The notes: generated by a model from the letters alone, not told the origin. DNA of 64,000 nt from Candidatus Electrothrix rattekaaiensis (GCA_032595675.1 JAVQMD010000002.1:744001-808000); one strand, 5' to 3'. Counted from the first letter of the stretch, positions 8,389 to 17,499 are shown. Numbers and translations are program-made.

Positions 8389-9820
8389 TGCCGTAGGGAA
8401 ACTTGCCGCCAAAGGGGCGGCCTTTCTGGCCGCCCTGACGTTTTTTAAAAAAATTCTCGGGATAATCAGGAATGTTATTCTTGCACGCCTGCTGGCTCCG
8501 GAGGATTTCGGTCTGCTGGCACTCGCGTTGGTCCTGATTCAGGGAATGGAGTCACTCACCTTTGTCGGAGTTGACAATTATCTTATTCAGAAAAAGAAGA
8601 TAAGTAATACTCTGGTACGGAACGCTTGGTTTCTGAATATCATTCGAGGTATGGTGCTGACACTCCTTTCCTTGGCTGTCTGTCCATTTTACAGCAAATT
8701 GGTGAATGAGCCAGCGATCCTGCAGATACTTTGGATTGTGGCTTTTAATCCTTTCCTAGAAGGATTAAAAAATCCCGGTTCTATTCTGGCAGAACGCGAG
8801 ATTCGATTCGGTAGGATCAGTCTCTATGAAACTCTCTGCGCTTTTCTGGAAGTGGCCGTGGTTGTAATCATGGCTTGGTTTATTCGGGATGCCGAAGCGT
8901 TAGCATGGGGAGTACTTTTGGGAACCTTAGTAAAAAGTCTGCTCTCGTTTTTCTTTTTTCCGATTCCCGGGCGGCCTGGATTTGATTTGACTCATCAGAT
9001 CAAGTTGTTATCAGTTGTCAAACATTTTATTATCATTGCAGTAGGTACCCTTGTTATGGTGCAGGGGGATAACCTGATTATCGGCGCTGTTGAAGGAAGC
9101 AAAGCTCTGGGGATATATGTTATCGCCTATCAGCTTGCGGTTTTTCCCGTTTTGTTTCTTCAGGAGATTGCGAATCGGGTGGCATTGCCGGTTTTCAGTA
9201 GTTTGCAATATGAGAAAGAACGCTTGCATTTTGTTCTGAACAGCGTCGTGCAGCTACAGTTAGCTGTCATCATACCCTTTGTCATTGTTTTGGCTGTATT
9301 TGCTCATGAATTGATCATAATTCTTTATGGCGATAAATGGGCGCAGGCCGGGATTGTCCTCAACGCTTTGGTTTTTGTGACTTTAGGAAAAGGATTAACC
9401 CATGTGTGTGTGCCTTATATTTTAGGAACAGGTGCATTCTCATTTGCATCACGAATGAAGATTGCGGAAACATCGGTTTTTTTAGTCAGCGTTTATTGCG
9501 GGGTTCGATTTTACGGTTTAACTGGTGCCGCCTTGGGAGCAGGAGTCGGCTATATGACAGCCGGGGTCGGTCGGATTATCTATCTTTGTCTGGATGCCGG
9601 TTTATCATTCTTTCGTATAAGCACCTATATTATACTGCCGATAGGAGCGATTCTACCCGGTGTCCTGATCGCAACATATTTATCGGGACAGGTTACATGG
9701 CATCATTCTGTTGAAACAATAATTGCTCTGTTGATTGTATGTCTCGGTTATATCGCGGGCAGCTTTTTGGTACAAAAAAAAATGGTAGTTATGTTTTTCA
9801 AGAAAATTATGGTAAAATAA
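8378..9820 (+). CDS. Wzx-like polysaccharide flippase (MOP superfamily)
   Basis: Polytopic membrane protein of 480 residues with about twelve to fourteen hydrophobic segments. The family-typical N-terminus runs FFKKILGIIRNVILARLLAP, followed by the EDFGLLALALVLI pattern. Wzx and RfbX-type flippases of the MOP superfamily begin this way. The ATG overlaps the end of the sulfotransferase gene by 11 bases, indicating translational coupling. Expected function is moving undecaprenyl-linked repeat units across the inner membrane. Together with the Wzy-like and Wzz-like genes this supports a Wzx/Wzy-dependent pathway. Confidence 0.87.
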   Translation: MISDAVGKLAAKGAAFLAALTFFKKILGIIRNVILARLLAPEDFGLLALALVLIQGMESLTFVGVDNYLIQKKKISNTLVRNAWFLNIIRGMVLTLLSLAVCPFYSKLVNEPAILQILWIVAFNPFLEGLKNPGSILAEREIRFGRISLYETLCAFLEVAVVVIMAWFIRDAEALAWGVLLGTLVKSLLSFFFFPIPGRPGFDLTHQIKLLSVVKHFIIIAVGTLVMVQGDNLIIGAVEGSKALGIYVIAYQLAVFPVLFLQEIANRVALPVFSSLQYEKERLHFVLNSVVQLQLAVIIPFVIVLAVFAHELIIILYGDKWAQAGIVLNALVFVTLGKGLTHVCVPYILGTGAFSFASRMKIAETSVFLVSVYCGVRFYGLTGAALGAGVGYMTAGVGRIIYLCLDAGLSFFRISTYIILPIGAILPGVLIATYLSGQVTWHHSVETIIALLIVCLGYIAGSFLVQKKMVVMFFKKIMVK

Positions 9821-9886
9821 TTTTTTTGGTTTCATAAAGATGATCACTCAGTCAACAGAAGCGGCTTCACTTCTTTCGAGAATGAT

Positions 9887-11044
9887 ATGAAAATATGCTA
9901 CATAAATTATGAAAAGTACGGGGGCGGCTCTTGGGTGCATACCAGCCGCTTTATCGAAGCCTTGAGAGAAATTCATGATGATCTGATCATTCATACGCCA
10001 CTTGTCCACCAAGGTGAAACAGAAGAAGAGGAAAGTTCCCCTCTTGGCGGAACTTTTGGTTTCTCTGACAACCTGCGTGAACTCCGTTTTCTTGCTGCTA
10101 TGTTTGTTCGTCGCCTGCTTGAGGAATTTAGGCTGTTGAGAAAAGTATCACCTGATGTCGTTATTTTGAGGCAGGCGAGATATGTTTCTGCTGTTCCCTT
10201 GTGTTATTTATTGAATATTCCAATTATTCTTGAAATCAATGGACCCGCTTTAGAATATGAATTCCTTCCTCAAGAGGAGAGGTTACGCGGAGGTGCTTTT
10301 TGGCATTGGCTGGATAAGGTGCTGATGAAACTCGCTTCTCATAACATGGTAGTTTCCGAGACATTAAAGCGGTATTATGTGAAAGATGGTATTGCAGCAG
10401 AGAAGATAGCAAGTGTTCCTAATGGGGTCGATACTCATGCCTTTGATGCAACTGTAAAAGGTGATAGGATTCGGGAGCAACTGAGCTTAAAAGGAAAGAC
10501 TGTCGTTGGGTTCTCTGGGAAGTTTGCTAGATGGCATGGTCTTCCTTTATTAGCCGATGCTATGAAAGCAATTCATGCATCGAATAAATATAGCGATCTT
10601 GTCTTGCTTCTTGTCGGTTCTCCGGATGACAATGTGGTTATGCCTGAGCTTCCTGACGAAATCACCACGATTACAGGTCATATTCCTCATGAGGAAATGC
10701 CTGAGTATCTGGCAGCCATTGACATTTTTGTGGCCCCATATCCACTCATAACTCCGTTCTATTTTTCCCCGTTGAAAATTTTTGAAGCAATGGCTATGGG
10801 AAAACCTGTCATTGCATCGGCGCAGGGACAAATTTGCGAGTTGATTACAGACGAATTAAGCGGCTTACTATATCCGCCGGGCGACCTGTATGCCCTTATT
10901 CATCGCATTGAAAGGTTACTTGTTGATGCCGAGTATAGGCGGAAACTTGGCCGGACCGCCCGAAAGGTTATTGAAACGAGTTATACTTGGCAGGATAATG
11001 CAGAAAGGATGCTCGCACTGTGTAAACAAGTTGTTGGACAATAA
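9887..11044 (+). CDS. Glycosyltransferase, GT4-like
   Basis: Two-domain GT-B protein of 385 residues. The N-terminal acceptor domain starts MKICYINYEKYGGGSWVHT with a Gly-rich loop. The C-terminal donor domain has the nucleotide-sugar signature PFYFSPLKIFEAMAMGKPVI (about residues 285-305), with the E-x7-E-like spacing of family 4. PNGVDTHAF marks the linker. The gene sits 66 bp after the flippase. The sugar donor cannot be predicted. This is probably the last gene of the first EPS transcription unit, because a large palindrome and a fresh ribosome-binding site follow. Confidence 0.87.
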   Translation: MKICYINYEKYGGGSWVHTSRFIEALREIHDDLIIHTPLVHQGETEEEESSPLGGTFGFSDNLRELRFLAAMFVRRLLEEFRLLRKVSPDVVILRQARYVSAVPLCYLLNIPIILEINGPALEYEFLPQEERLRGGAFWHWLDKVLMKLASHNMVVSETLKRYYVKDGIAAEKIASVPNGVDTHAFDATVKGDRIREQLSLKGKTVVGFSGKFARWHGLPLLADAMKAIHASNKYSDLVLLLVGSPDDNVVMPELPDEITTITGHIPHEEMPEYLAAIDIFVAPYPLITPFYFSPLKIFEAMAMGKPVIASAQGQICELITDELSGLLYPPGDLYALIHRIERLLVDAEYRRKLGRTARKVIETSYTWQDNAERMLALCKQVVGQ

Positions 11045-11375
11045 TAATAGTCTTGACATATTTGGTGGTACTGGGTTTCTAGTATTCCGCTAGGAAAATA
11101 GTCCCTTTAATGTCAAATAATTAGCTGTTAAAGCGTTTTTGTAATATTTTGATATTAAAGCATGTTTTAAACGCAATAACGGTGGGGGCCCAGTGCCTCT
11201 TTGGTTGAATCTGGGAAAACGGGTGCTCACCCGCTAATACTTTGGTTTAGCCAATATGTCGAATTAACGCGACGTTGCAAGCGCGGCGGCGTCACTTAAA
11301 CCTTTTGATTTATCGACATTTTTTCATAATCAAAGTATTAGCGGAGCGGGTGAGCACCGGAAAACGGAGAAAACA
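11045..11375. other. Intergenic spacer with palindrome
   Basis: No gene was found in this 331-bp spacer. It contains the nested palindrome at 11220-11360 and a ribosome-binding site (GGAG, about 11366-11369) for the following GTG start. A TTGACA hexamer occurs at 11053-11058, but I see no convincing -10 box at the usual distance. Confidence 0.6.
11220..11360. repeat. Large nested imperfect palindrome in the spacer upstream of a deacetylase gene
   Basis: The outer arms are 11220-11247 and 11328-11360. The left arm, reverse-complemented, matches the right arm almost completely apart from a four-base insertion (AGCG) and one or two substitutions. Inner paired segments are nested symmetrically: ATGTCGA (11256-11262) with TCGACAT (11313-11319), TTAA (11264-11267) with TTAA (11296-11299), and GACG (11271-11274) with CGTC (11290-11293). 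The whole 141-bp element could fold as one long hairpin. The short direct repeat GGAAAACGG lies just outside both arms. The element ends about 15 bases before the GTG start of the next gene. It could be a MITE- or REP-like element or a structured leader. Confidence 0.8.
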
Positions 11376-12431
11376 GTGAAAGATGCTCTTTCTGCATATG
11401 TCAAAAAAAAAATAAAAGGCAGAAAACCGGAGTTGGCTCATTTTTTCGATCAAGCAGGATTCCTGAAAATCCTGGAGTTGTTTAGGGGCAATAATCTGAT
11501 AATACTGAATTACCACAGAGCATACAGAGGAGAGTTAGTAACCGCATTCGATGAGGAACTTTTCGGTTCTTCATTGGAATCTTTTACACAGCAAATGCGT
11601 TGGCTCAAAGACAATCGTGCTGTTTTCCTTTCAGAAAAGGAGCTGATCTATTTTCAACAGAAACAAAAGAAAATACCGAAACGCAGTGTGCTGATTACAT
11701 TCGATGACGGGTATAAAGATAATTTTACCTTGGTATACCCTACGCTGCGTTCCTTACATATTCCGGCGATCTATTTTATTCCGACAGGAGGGATAATGGA
11801 CCGAAAACTTGGCTGGTGGGATATTATTTCATTTTTTATAAAAAAGGCGAGGAAGAAAACAATATCAATAAAAGGGTACCGGTTTTCTTTACTGGACGGC
11901 AGGGAGAAGAAAAAAGCAATTTTTCACTTACTGCAGCTGATGAAAACTGAGCCGCATTCACGAACACAGGACTTGCTGAAAGTCCTTGCAAAAGAATGTG
12001 AGGTTGATTTCCCCTCGTATGATGAACAAGATGCAGAGCTTATGACTTGGAAAGAAATCGAAGAGGTTCAAAATAACGGGATTGCCATTGGATCGCATAC
12101 AGTTTCTCATAGGGTTTTAGCGACGCTAGACGAAGATGAGCAATTTGAAGAGTTGCGGTCTTCAAAAAGAATCTTGGAAGATATACTGCCTGGAAAAATT
12201 CGATCCTTTTCTTATCCTGTTGGGGACTATACAGCATTTACAAAAAAAACAAAGGACTTGGCTGGAAAGGCAGGATACGATCTTTCCTTTTCTTTTAAAA
12301 CCGGGGTGAATTATCAGCGTATAACAGATCCATTTGATATCAGAAGAATTGAGCCGCCGGAAAATTTTCATGCTTTCAAAGCGACAATGATTTCTCCAAG
12401 GATATTTTCCATCCGATCTGAACTCCATTGA
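11376..12431 (+). CDS. Polysaccharide deacetylase (CE4/NodB family)
   Basis: A 351-residue protein beginning at GTG, preceded by GGAG at good spacing. The CE4 motif 1 is VLITFDDGYKDNF (about residue 110), with the catalytic and metal-binding aspartates. Motif 2 is GSHTVSHRVL (about residue 235), giving the metal-binding histidines. A SYPVGDYTAF segment matches the arginine/proline-region motif 3 only loosely. No signal peptide is visible, so it is probably cytoplasmic or acts on a lipid-linked intermediate. Such enzymes remove N-acetyl groups from sugars; the exact substrate is unknown. It is separated from upstream genes by the palindromic element, suggesting its own control. Confidence 0.85.
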   Translation: MKDALSAYVKKKIKGRKPELAHFFDQAGFLKILELFRGNNLIILNYHRAYRGELVTAFDEELFGSSLESFTQQMRWLKDNRAVFLSEKELIYFQQKQKKIPKRSVLITFDDGYKDNFTLVYPTLRSLHIPAIYFIPTGGIMDRKLGWWDIISFFIKKARKKTISIKGYRFSLLDGREKKKAIFHLLQLMKTEPHSRTQDLLKVLAKECEVDFPSYDEQDAELMTWKEIEEVQNNGIAIGSHTVSHRVLATLDEDEQFEELRSSKRILEDILPGKIRSFSYPVGDYTAFTKKTKDLAGKAGYDLSFSFKTGVNYQRITDPFDIRRIEPPENFHAFKATMISPRIFSIRSELH

Positions 12432-12522
12432 TCTCCATTGTACCTGCTGCCTATACCCATAGGCGGGAAGGATTAAATATTTTTTGCACTCAGTGCATAG
12501 CTTACTTGAAATCGCTTTAATT

Positions 12523-13644
12523 ATGCTGCAACTGGAAGCCGTAACACATTTTCAGGATTTTCTTACCTTACAAGATAGTTGGAATGCCTTAGTCGATAAA
12601 AGTTCTCTTAATAGTATTTTTGTCCGTCACGAATGGATTCGCTGTTGGTGGGATTCCTATGGACAAGGTAACCAGTTGCTTGTTCTTTTGTTTAAAGAAG
12701 AAGGAACGCTTAAGGCTGTTGCTCCCTTGATGATTTCTACCGAGCTGTTTCGGAACCGACTTTCTGTGAGAAAAGTCAGTTTTATTGAAAATGATGAAAC
12801 TCCTCACAGTGGTTTAGTTATAGGTATTTCTTGTGATATAAATCATGTAGTTGATGCATTGCTGAGATATTTGAGAACTCGCAAGAAAAGCTGGGACATA
12901 TTATCACTGCGCAAAATTCATGAAAGTAGTCAGCTGCTTGAAAGTTTGCCTCAGTTGGTGACAGAAAAGAAAGAGACTTTCCTTGTAAAGCCCTCCCTTC
13001 GCTCGCCTGTTCTTTACATGAACACTGATTGGGAGAGTTTTTATACCGCAACAAGCCAGCGATTTAAAAAAAAGCTTCGCTATGACAGGAATAAGTTAAA
13101 ACGGAGCGGGAAGGTTGATGTCCAGCTTTTTAATACCCCCGAACAGATTAGAGAAGTCATTGAGCAAGTTTTTGCAGTTGGACGTCGAAGTTGGAAAGAA
13201 GCTATTGGTAATTCAATAGGAACTACCCCCCAAAATCGTTTGTTTTTTTCAGAATTACCTAATGCCCTGACCCAGGGAGAAAACGCAGTTTTATTGTGGA
13301 CTCTCAGTTTGGACGATAAGATAATTTCCTTTGAGTACCATATCAGGCAGGGTGAAAGGGTTTATGCCTTGAGAGGCGAATTCGATGAGAAATATCAAAA
13401 GAGCAGTCCGGGTGCTGTCCTGGATGGAGAGGTTGTTCAGCAGTTGTTTGAACAGGGGATTCGAGTGTACGATATGTGTGGCGATGCAACCAATCAGTAC
13501 AAATTACGATGGACCACAGATGTTGAGCCTTATCGTGAAATAATTTTGTTTAACCGAAATATTAGGGGTATTTTTTTGGCTTTTTTTGAAAAACGTATTG
13601 TGCCTGTCGCTAGACGGTTAAGAAGGCTGTTGATAAAGAAATAG
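12523..13644 (+). CDS. FemAB/CelD-like GNAT-fold acyltransferase
   Basis: The 373-residue protein matches the layout of BcsL/CelD-like (Acetyltransf_6) proteins of EPS loci. It opens LEAVTHFQDFLTLQDSWNAL, has a SQRFKKKLRYDRNKLKRSGK segment near residue 180, and ends with a GNAT-like half (IISFEYHIRQGERVYALRGE, then YDMCGDATNQYKLRW). An in-frame TTG at 12484 would add 13 residues, but the family start fits the ATG at 12523. A GGAAGG sequence upstream is far from either start, so the choice is not certain. It probably adds an acyl or amino-acyl group to the polymer. It lies 91 bp after the deacetylase on the same strand. Confidence 0.78.
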   Translation: MLQLEAVTHFQDFLTLQDSWNALVDKSSLNSIFVRHEWIRCWWDSYGQGNQLLVLLFKEEGTLKAVAPLMISTELFRNRLSVRKVSFIENDETPHSGLVIGISCDINHVVDALLRYLRTRKKSWDILSLRKIHESSQLLESLPQLVTEKKETFLVKPSLRSPVLYMNTDWESFYTATSQRFKKKLRYDRNKLKRSGKVDVQLFNTPEQIREVIEQVFAVGRRSWKEAIGNSIGTTPQNRLFFSELPNALTQGENAVLLWTLSLDDKIISFEYHIRQGERVYALRGEFDEKYQKSSPGAVLDGEVVQQLFEQGIRVYDMCGDATNQYKLRWTTDVEPYREIILFNRNIRGIFLAFFEKRIVPVARRLRRLLIKK

Positions 13645-13670
13645 CTGCTGTTTTCTGGTTGATATTTTTT

Positions 13671-13781
13671 GGGTGTGGATCTTTTGCTTCGACGGTCACG
13701 AAAAGTCAGTTAGTTAGTTACGGGTACCATGGTAGTTTTTCTAATAAAATCAATGGTAGTTGTTTTAAAAGAGCCACACCC
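13671..13781. repeat. Inverted repeat in the AT-rich spacer
   Basis: GGGTGTGGATCTTTT at 13671-13685 pairs with AAAAGAGCCACACCC at 13767-13781, 14 of 15 matching. Two further outer bases also pair. The 81-bp interior carries a direct repeat of ATGGTAGTT. It looks like the remains of a small mobile or structured element. No coding function is apparent. Confidence 0.7.
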
Positions 13782-14211
13782 AATTTCTTTTATATCCGGT
13801 AATAACGTTGCATTGTATATGAATGTATGCCACCATTAACTGGTTCTTTAAATGCGCATTTTAAAGTGGACCCCATAGTCAACACAAAATTTAGCATAAT
13901 TTAAGATAGATCTCATCGATTGGTTAATAAAATCTTAAAACAATTTATTTGTTTTTTAGCCTGTTCTGCTCTTGTCAATTGTTTTACATGTAAAAACGGC
14001 TAATTACTTATTTTTTAAACAGTATCGAATAGATACAATTAATCCAATAAAAACAATTAGTCAAGCATTTTCCCCATTAAGGAAAAATTACTTACTAGCA
14101 ATCAAGTGGCGATTGAAAAGCATATCTGCAAATACAACAAAAACACCGGCATTTCTCTCAACCTTTTGATTTGTCTTGATTAAGCTTATTAATTGTATGC
14201 CATTTTTATTG

Positions 14212-14346
14212 ACCAATTGGTGAGTTAATAGGTTATATTTATGGGTAACGAGTTAATGTTTTGATTTTATTTTATAAGTATATAGCTATCTGTTCTTGAA
14301 GTTAAAATAATTAATTTGATTACTGAAATATTAACCAATTGGTGAG
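14212..14346 (+). promoter_or_regulatory. Two identical operator-like sites ahead of a deacetylase gene
   Basis: The 13-mer ACCAATTGGTGAG occurs exactly at 14212-14224 and again at 14334-14346, 122 bp apart. Its core ACCAATTGGT is a perfect palindrome, as expected for a dimeric regulator site. The second copy ends 10 bases before the ATG of the deacetylase at 14357 and abuts its ribosome-binding site (GGAG at about 14349). Binding there would block transcription or translation initiation. The regulator is unknown. The alternative is a target-site-like duplication around a 109-bp AT-rich insert. Confidence 0.5.
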
Positions 14347-14356
14347 ATGGAGTAAT

Positions 14357-15010
14357 ATGACTGTTAAACTTGGCAAGCTTTTGAAACATATCGTTCCTGC
14401 CATAATAATTCAGCAGAAGTTATTAAATAAGGGACAGGTATTATTTACTTTCGATGATGGTCCTGATCCGGAAATTACACCAAAAGTCTTAGATATCTTA
14501 GATCAATATGGAGCACGCAGCTTGTTTTTCATCCCCGGCCTCAGGGTTAAAAAATCACCTGAGCTGCTTAAAGAAATTGTCAAAAGGAACCACGGCTTAG
14601 GCAATCATAGTTTAAGCCATACCTCAAATGCATCCTTGTCGTTTCGAGAACTTGTCAAAGAGATCAATGGTGGAAGCGATGAAATTTTTTCTGTGTCAGG
14701 AATAAGAACAACTATCTATCGCCCTCCTATGGGAATTGTTTCCCTGAAGCTGTTATTTGCTGCCCAATATTGCAAGCATAAAATTATGCGATGGTCGCTC
14801 ATGAGCGGCGAATATTCCCACCTGATAAATGCATCGGCTCAGGAACTTGCAGATTGTCTACTCAACAACATACAAGATCAGTCTATTGTCGTTTCTCATG
14901 ATGACCATGAGGCTATACCTGATTTTTTGGAGCTGGTAATACCAAGACTTCTTGATAGAGGATTCGATTTGACATCAGGCATTTCCTCTGTGAAATGGAG
15001 AGAAAGCTGA
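14357..15010 (+). CDS. Polysaccharide deacetylase (CE4/NodB family), compact form
   Basis: A 217-residue NodB-domain protein with all five CE4 motifs. These are VLFTFDDGPDPE (motif 1), GNHSLSHTS (motif 2), YRPPMG (motif 3), KIMRWSL (motif 4) and IVVSHDDHE (motif 5, with the general-acid His). The ATG at 14357 is chosen over an in-frame TTG at 14339 because GGAG sits just before it. There is no signal peptide. It is the second CE4 enzyme of the locus, and unlike the first it has the canonical DDGP and RPP sequences. It lies downstream of the duplicated palindromic sites, and the next glycosyltransferase starts a few bases after its stop. Confidence 0.88.
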   Translation: MTVKLGKLLKHIVPAIIIQQKLLNKGQVLFTFDDGPDPEITPKVLDILDQYGARSLFFIPGLRVKKSPELLKEIVKRNHGLGNHSLSHTSNASLSFRELVKEINGGSDEIFSVSGIRTTIYRPPMGIVSLKLLFAAQYCKHKIMRWSLMSGEYSHLINASAQELADCLLNNIQDQSIVVSHDDHEAIPDFLELVIPRLLDRGFDLTSGISSVKWRES

Positions 15011-15018
15011 AAGAATAA

Positions 15019-16257
15019 GTGAGTAACCCATCCGTTTCCTATCAGGCTGAAACCAATCAGCATCAAAACCAAATAACAGGGAGAAAATTGCAGCGAATGG
15101 GAAAAATTAAAGTTGTTATCCTCTCCAGTTGGTACGATCCATATCGTATACCTCTTTTTCGGGAACTATCTAAAAAATTTGACCTTACGGTGTTCTACAG
15201 CATGCGTACAGAGGTCGGCAGAGAATGGAATGTACCTGAAAAGCTTCCCTTTAAGGCTATTTTTTTCGAGCCTTTTTTTCTTTGGAAAACCAAACAGATG
15301 TTCGAGGAGCTTCTGTTGATTCGCTATCCTAAGGGATTGCTCCGGGAATTGTTTCGGATTAAACCGGATGTGATTGTCGGGCTGGAGGCAAGAATTGATT
15401 GTATAATAGGGGCAATGTGGGCTCGTCTGACGGGGAGAGGATATATTACTTGGTCGGATTTAACTATATATTTTGATATGTGTATGGGGAGTATTCGACG
15501 AAGCAATCGAAGAATGATGCTTGCGCTTTCCCATGCAGCTATCGGTTCCTGTACGGACAGTCTGAAATATTTCAATGAAATATTCGGTTATCCGGCAGAG
15601 AGAGCTTTCCTCAGTAGTCTTAATGGCTATATTGAGGACAGGATAGCTGATACGGTCGTATTTGCTGGTGACAAGGCCGAACAATTTGATGACGGAAAAG
15701 TTCGTTTTGTTTTTGTCGGAAGATTAATTGAACTCAAAGGGCTTGATCTTCTTCTGAAAGCCTTTGCCCGTCTACTTGAACGTGCTCCAGAAGCACAGTT
15801 GACAATTATTGGAAATGGCCCTGAGCAAGATGCTCTGGAGACTCTTGCCCGTGAGCTGGGGTGTCGCGACTCTATTATCTTTCAAGGAAGTGTTCCCTAC
15901 GAAAAGGTGCTTCACGAAATGAGCCGTCATGACGTGTTTGTGTTGCCCACCCGTCTTGATGTTTTCGGGCTGGTTGTATCTGAAGCTATAGCCTGCGGAC
16001 TGCCGGTTATTTGCTCCCATTACGCCGGAGCAGCCAACGATTTGGTTCAGGAGAATGGAATAATTGTAGATCCTGAAAACTTGGATGAACTTACAGGTGC
16101 AATGGAAAAGCTGGCATGCAACCCACAGTTACGTAGGCAAATGGTAGCAGCAGGTAAGGCGGTACTGCAACAATATGATTTACAGTCCGCAGTTGATGGA
16201 TTCACAGAAGCGATACATTGGGCTTGCCGGAAGACAGGCAGGGCAATCGCCCCTTGA
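15019..16257 (+). CDS. Glycosyltransferase, GT4-like
   Basis: A GT-B glycosyltransferase. The core begins at KIKVVILSSWYDPYRIPLF. The donor domain has VRFVFVGRLIELKGLDLLLK, the PEQDALETLARELG region and the signature PTRLDVFGLVVSEAIACGLP with family-4 spacing. The longest frame begins at GTG 15019, eight bases after the deacetylase stop. An internal ATG at 15097 would give a start typical of the family and may be the true one, since the first 26 residues are low in character. Sugar specificity is unknown. Confidence 0.84.
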   Translation: MSNPSVSYQAETNQHQNQITGRKLQRMGKIKVVILSSWYDPYRIPLFRELSKKFDLTVFYSMRTEVGREWNVPEKLPFKAIFFEPFFLWKTKQMFEELLLIRYPKGLLRELFRIKPDVIVGLEARIDCIIGAMWARLTGRGYITWSDLTIYFDMCMGSIRRSNRRMMLALSHAAIGSCTDSLKYFNEIFGYPAERAFLSSLNGYIEDRIADTVVFAGDKAEQFDDGKVRFVFVGRLIELKGLDLLLKAFARLLERAPEAQLTIIGNGPEQDALETLARELGCRDSIIFQGSVPYEKVLHEMSRHDVFVLPTRLDVFGLVVSEAIACGLPVICSHYAGAANDLVQENGIIVDPENLDELTGAMEKLACNPQLRRQMVAAGKAVLQQYDLQSAVDGFTEAIHWACRKTGRAIAP

Positions 16258-16275
16258 TGCCGGGAGCAAAGCAGT

Positions 16276-17445
16276 ATGCCAGGAACTAAGAAAGCAAGAA
16301 GTGGCTCTTCTCCTCCAAAGGTTCTCCATTTGATCAACAGCAGGGGATTATACGGTGCGGAGCGAGTGCTAGTCAACTTGATTGCTGCCACGGATCGTCA
16401 GCACTATTCTCCGCAGTTCTGTTTATTACGTACAATGAGCTGCCCAAATCAGGAACTGCTGGATATTGTTAGGAGCAAACAGGCACAACCGTATGTGATA
16501 CCGTGTCGACGTTGGATTGATCCAGCTGCCGTGCGCCAACTCAAAAAGTTACTCAAAGAAAAGCGCATTGATATCATTCACAGTCACGGAATGAAAGCTC
16601 GGCTATACGGCCTACTTGCTGCACCGGGAATTTCTGTCCATACACTTACAACCCATCATAACTGGATCCGCAGCAGCCTGATTGAGACCTGTTTTGAGTT
16701 GCTGGATGCCTTTTATATCCGTTTTTATCCGAAGATTGTAGCCGTTTCTCCGGAAGTGCAACAGCACCTGCGGCGTTTTTTCATCCCGCAAAAGAAGATA
16801 CAGATTATTATCAACGGGATTGATATGCAGGAATTTCGGCGAAATCAGCAGTCCAGAGAGAATATTCGTAACGAATTTGGCATTGCCCCGGAAACACTAT
16901 TGATCGGCACAATTGGAAGAATAAGCCCGGAAAAAGGCCAAAAGTATTTTATTGAAGCAGCAGCACAAGTGTTGAAATCTTATCCGCAGGCTTGTTTTGT
17001 TCTTGTTGGTAATGGCGGGCAAGGTGAAGAGATGAGGGCCTATGCTGAGGCTCTTGGAATCGCTCGTAACGTGATTTTTGCAGGCTTTCGCACTGATATT
17101 GCCGAGTGGTATTCAGCACTGGATATGTTCGTCCTGCCTTCGTTGCTGGAAGGGACACCTATGGCCTTGTTAGAAGCAATGTCTACTGGCGTGCCGGTTG
17201 TGGCTACAGATGTCGGGGGGGTAGGGCATATTGTCCAGAATGGAGAAAATGGCATATTAGTCCCTTCAGCAAATGCGGATGAGTTGGTTGCGGGGATGAA
17301 CAAGTTGTTGGCAGATTCGATTTGGGCTGATCAGTTGGCTCAAAATGGAATGCGCACTATTGAAATGAGATATTCAGCACAAAAAATGGCAGAAGGCTAC
17401 ATGAGCCTCTATGATGAGTTGATTGCGAAAAATAAGGAAAGTTGA
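16276..17445 (+). CDS. Glycosyltransferase, GT4-like
   Basis: A 389-residue GT-B protein. The acceptor domain has VLHLINSRGLYGAERVLVNL, with the Gly-x-Glu loop used by many EPS transferases. The donor domain shows IGTIGRISPEKGQKYFIEAA and the signature LPSLLEGTPMALLEAMSTG (about residues 290-308), with the paired glutamates. It lies 18 bp after the previous transferase, with a short GGGAG upstream. It is the last plus-strand gene of the locus; an intrinsic terminator follows directly. Confidence 0.88.
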   Translation: MPGTKKARSGSSPPKVLHLINSRGLYGAERVLVNLIAATDRQHYSPQFCLLRTMSCPNQELLDIVRSKQAQPYVIPCRRWIDPAAVRQLKKLLKEKRIDIIHSHGMKARLYGLLAAPGISVHTLTTHHNWIRSSLIETCFELLDAFYIRFYPKIVAVSPEVQQHLRRFFIPQKKIQIIINGIDMQEFRRNQQSRENIRNEFGIAPETLLIGTIGRISPEKGQKYFIEAAAQVLKSYPQACFVLVGNGGQGEEMRAYAEALGIARNVIFAGFRTDIAEWYSALDMFVLPSLLEGTPMALLEAMSTGVPVVATDVGGVGHIVQNGENGILVPSANADELVAGMNKLLADSIWADQLAQNGMRTIEMRYSAQKMAEGYMSLYDELIAKNKES

Positions 17446-17454
17446 GGGGAGGAA

Positions 17455-17499
17455 TCAGCCCTGTGATTTCTTCTCAAGGGCTGACTTGTTATTTTTTTT
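17455..17499 (+). terminator. Intrinsic terminator of the EPS transcription unit
   Basis: TCAGCCCT (17455-17462) pairs with AGGGCTGA (17477-17484), eight perfect base pairs with a 14-base loop. A run of eight T residues follows (17492-17499), after seven bases. A second hairpin, GGGCACA with TGTGCCC (17501-17524), comes next but has no T tract on either strand. Confidence 0.75.

Larger units (their letters stand above)
13645..14356. other. AT-rich spacer of about 710 bp with repeats and a possible IS end
   Basis: No convincing gene was found. A 65-codon open frame at 13972-14169 has no visible ribosome-binding site or recognisable product. The spacer contains an inverted repeat (13671-13781), a stretch at about 13864-13885 (TGGACCCCATAGTCAACAC) that resembles an IS3-family terminal repeat, and two copies of ACCAATTGGTGAG. 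It is clearly more AT-rich than the flanking genes, which fits an inserted or decayed segment. Confidence 0.6.

Noticed and set aside
13972-14169. A 65-codon frame in the AT-rich spacer
   Set aside because: There is no ribosome-binding site and no similarity I can name; the AT-rich sequence yields such frames easily.
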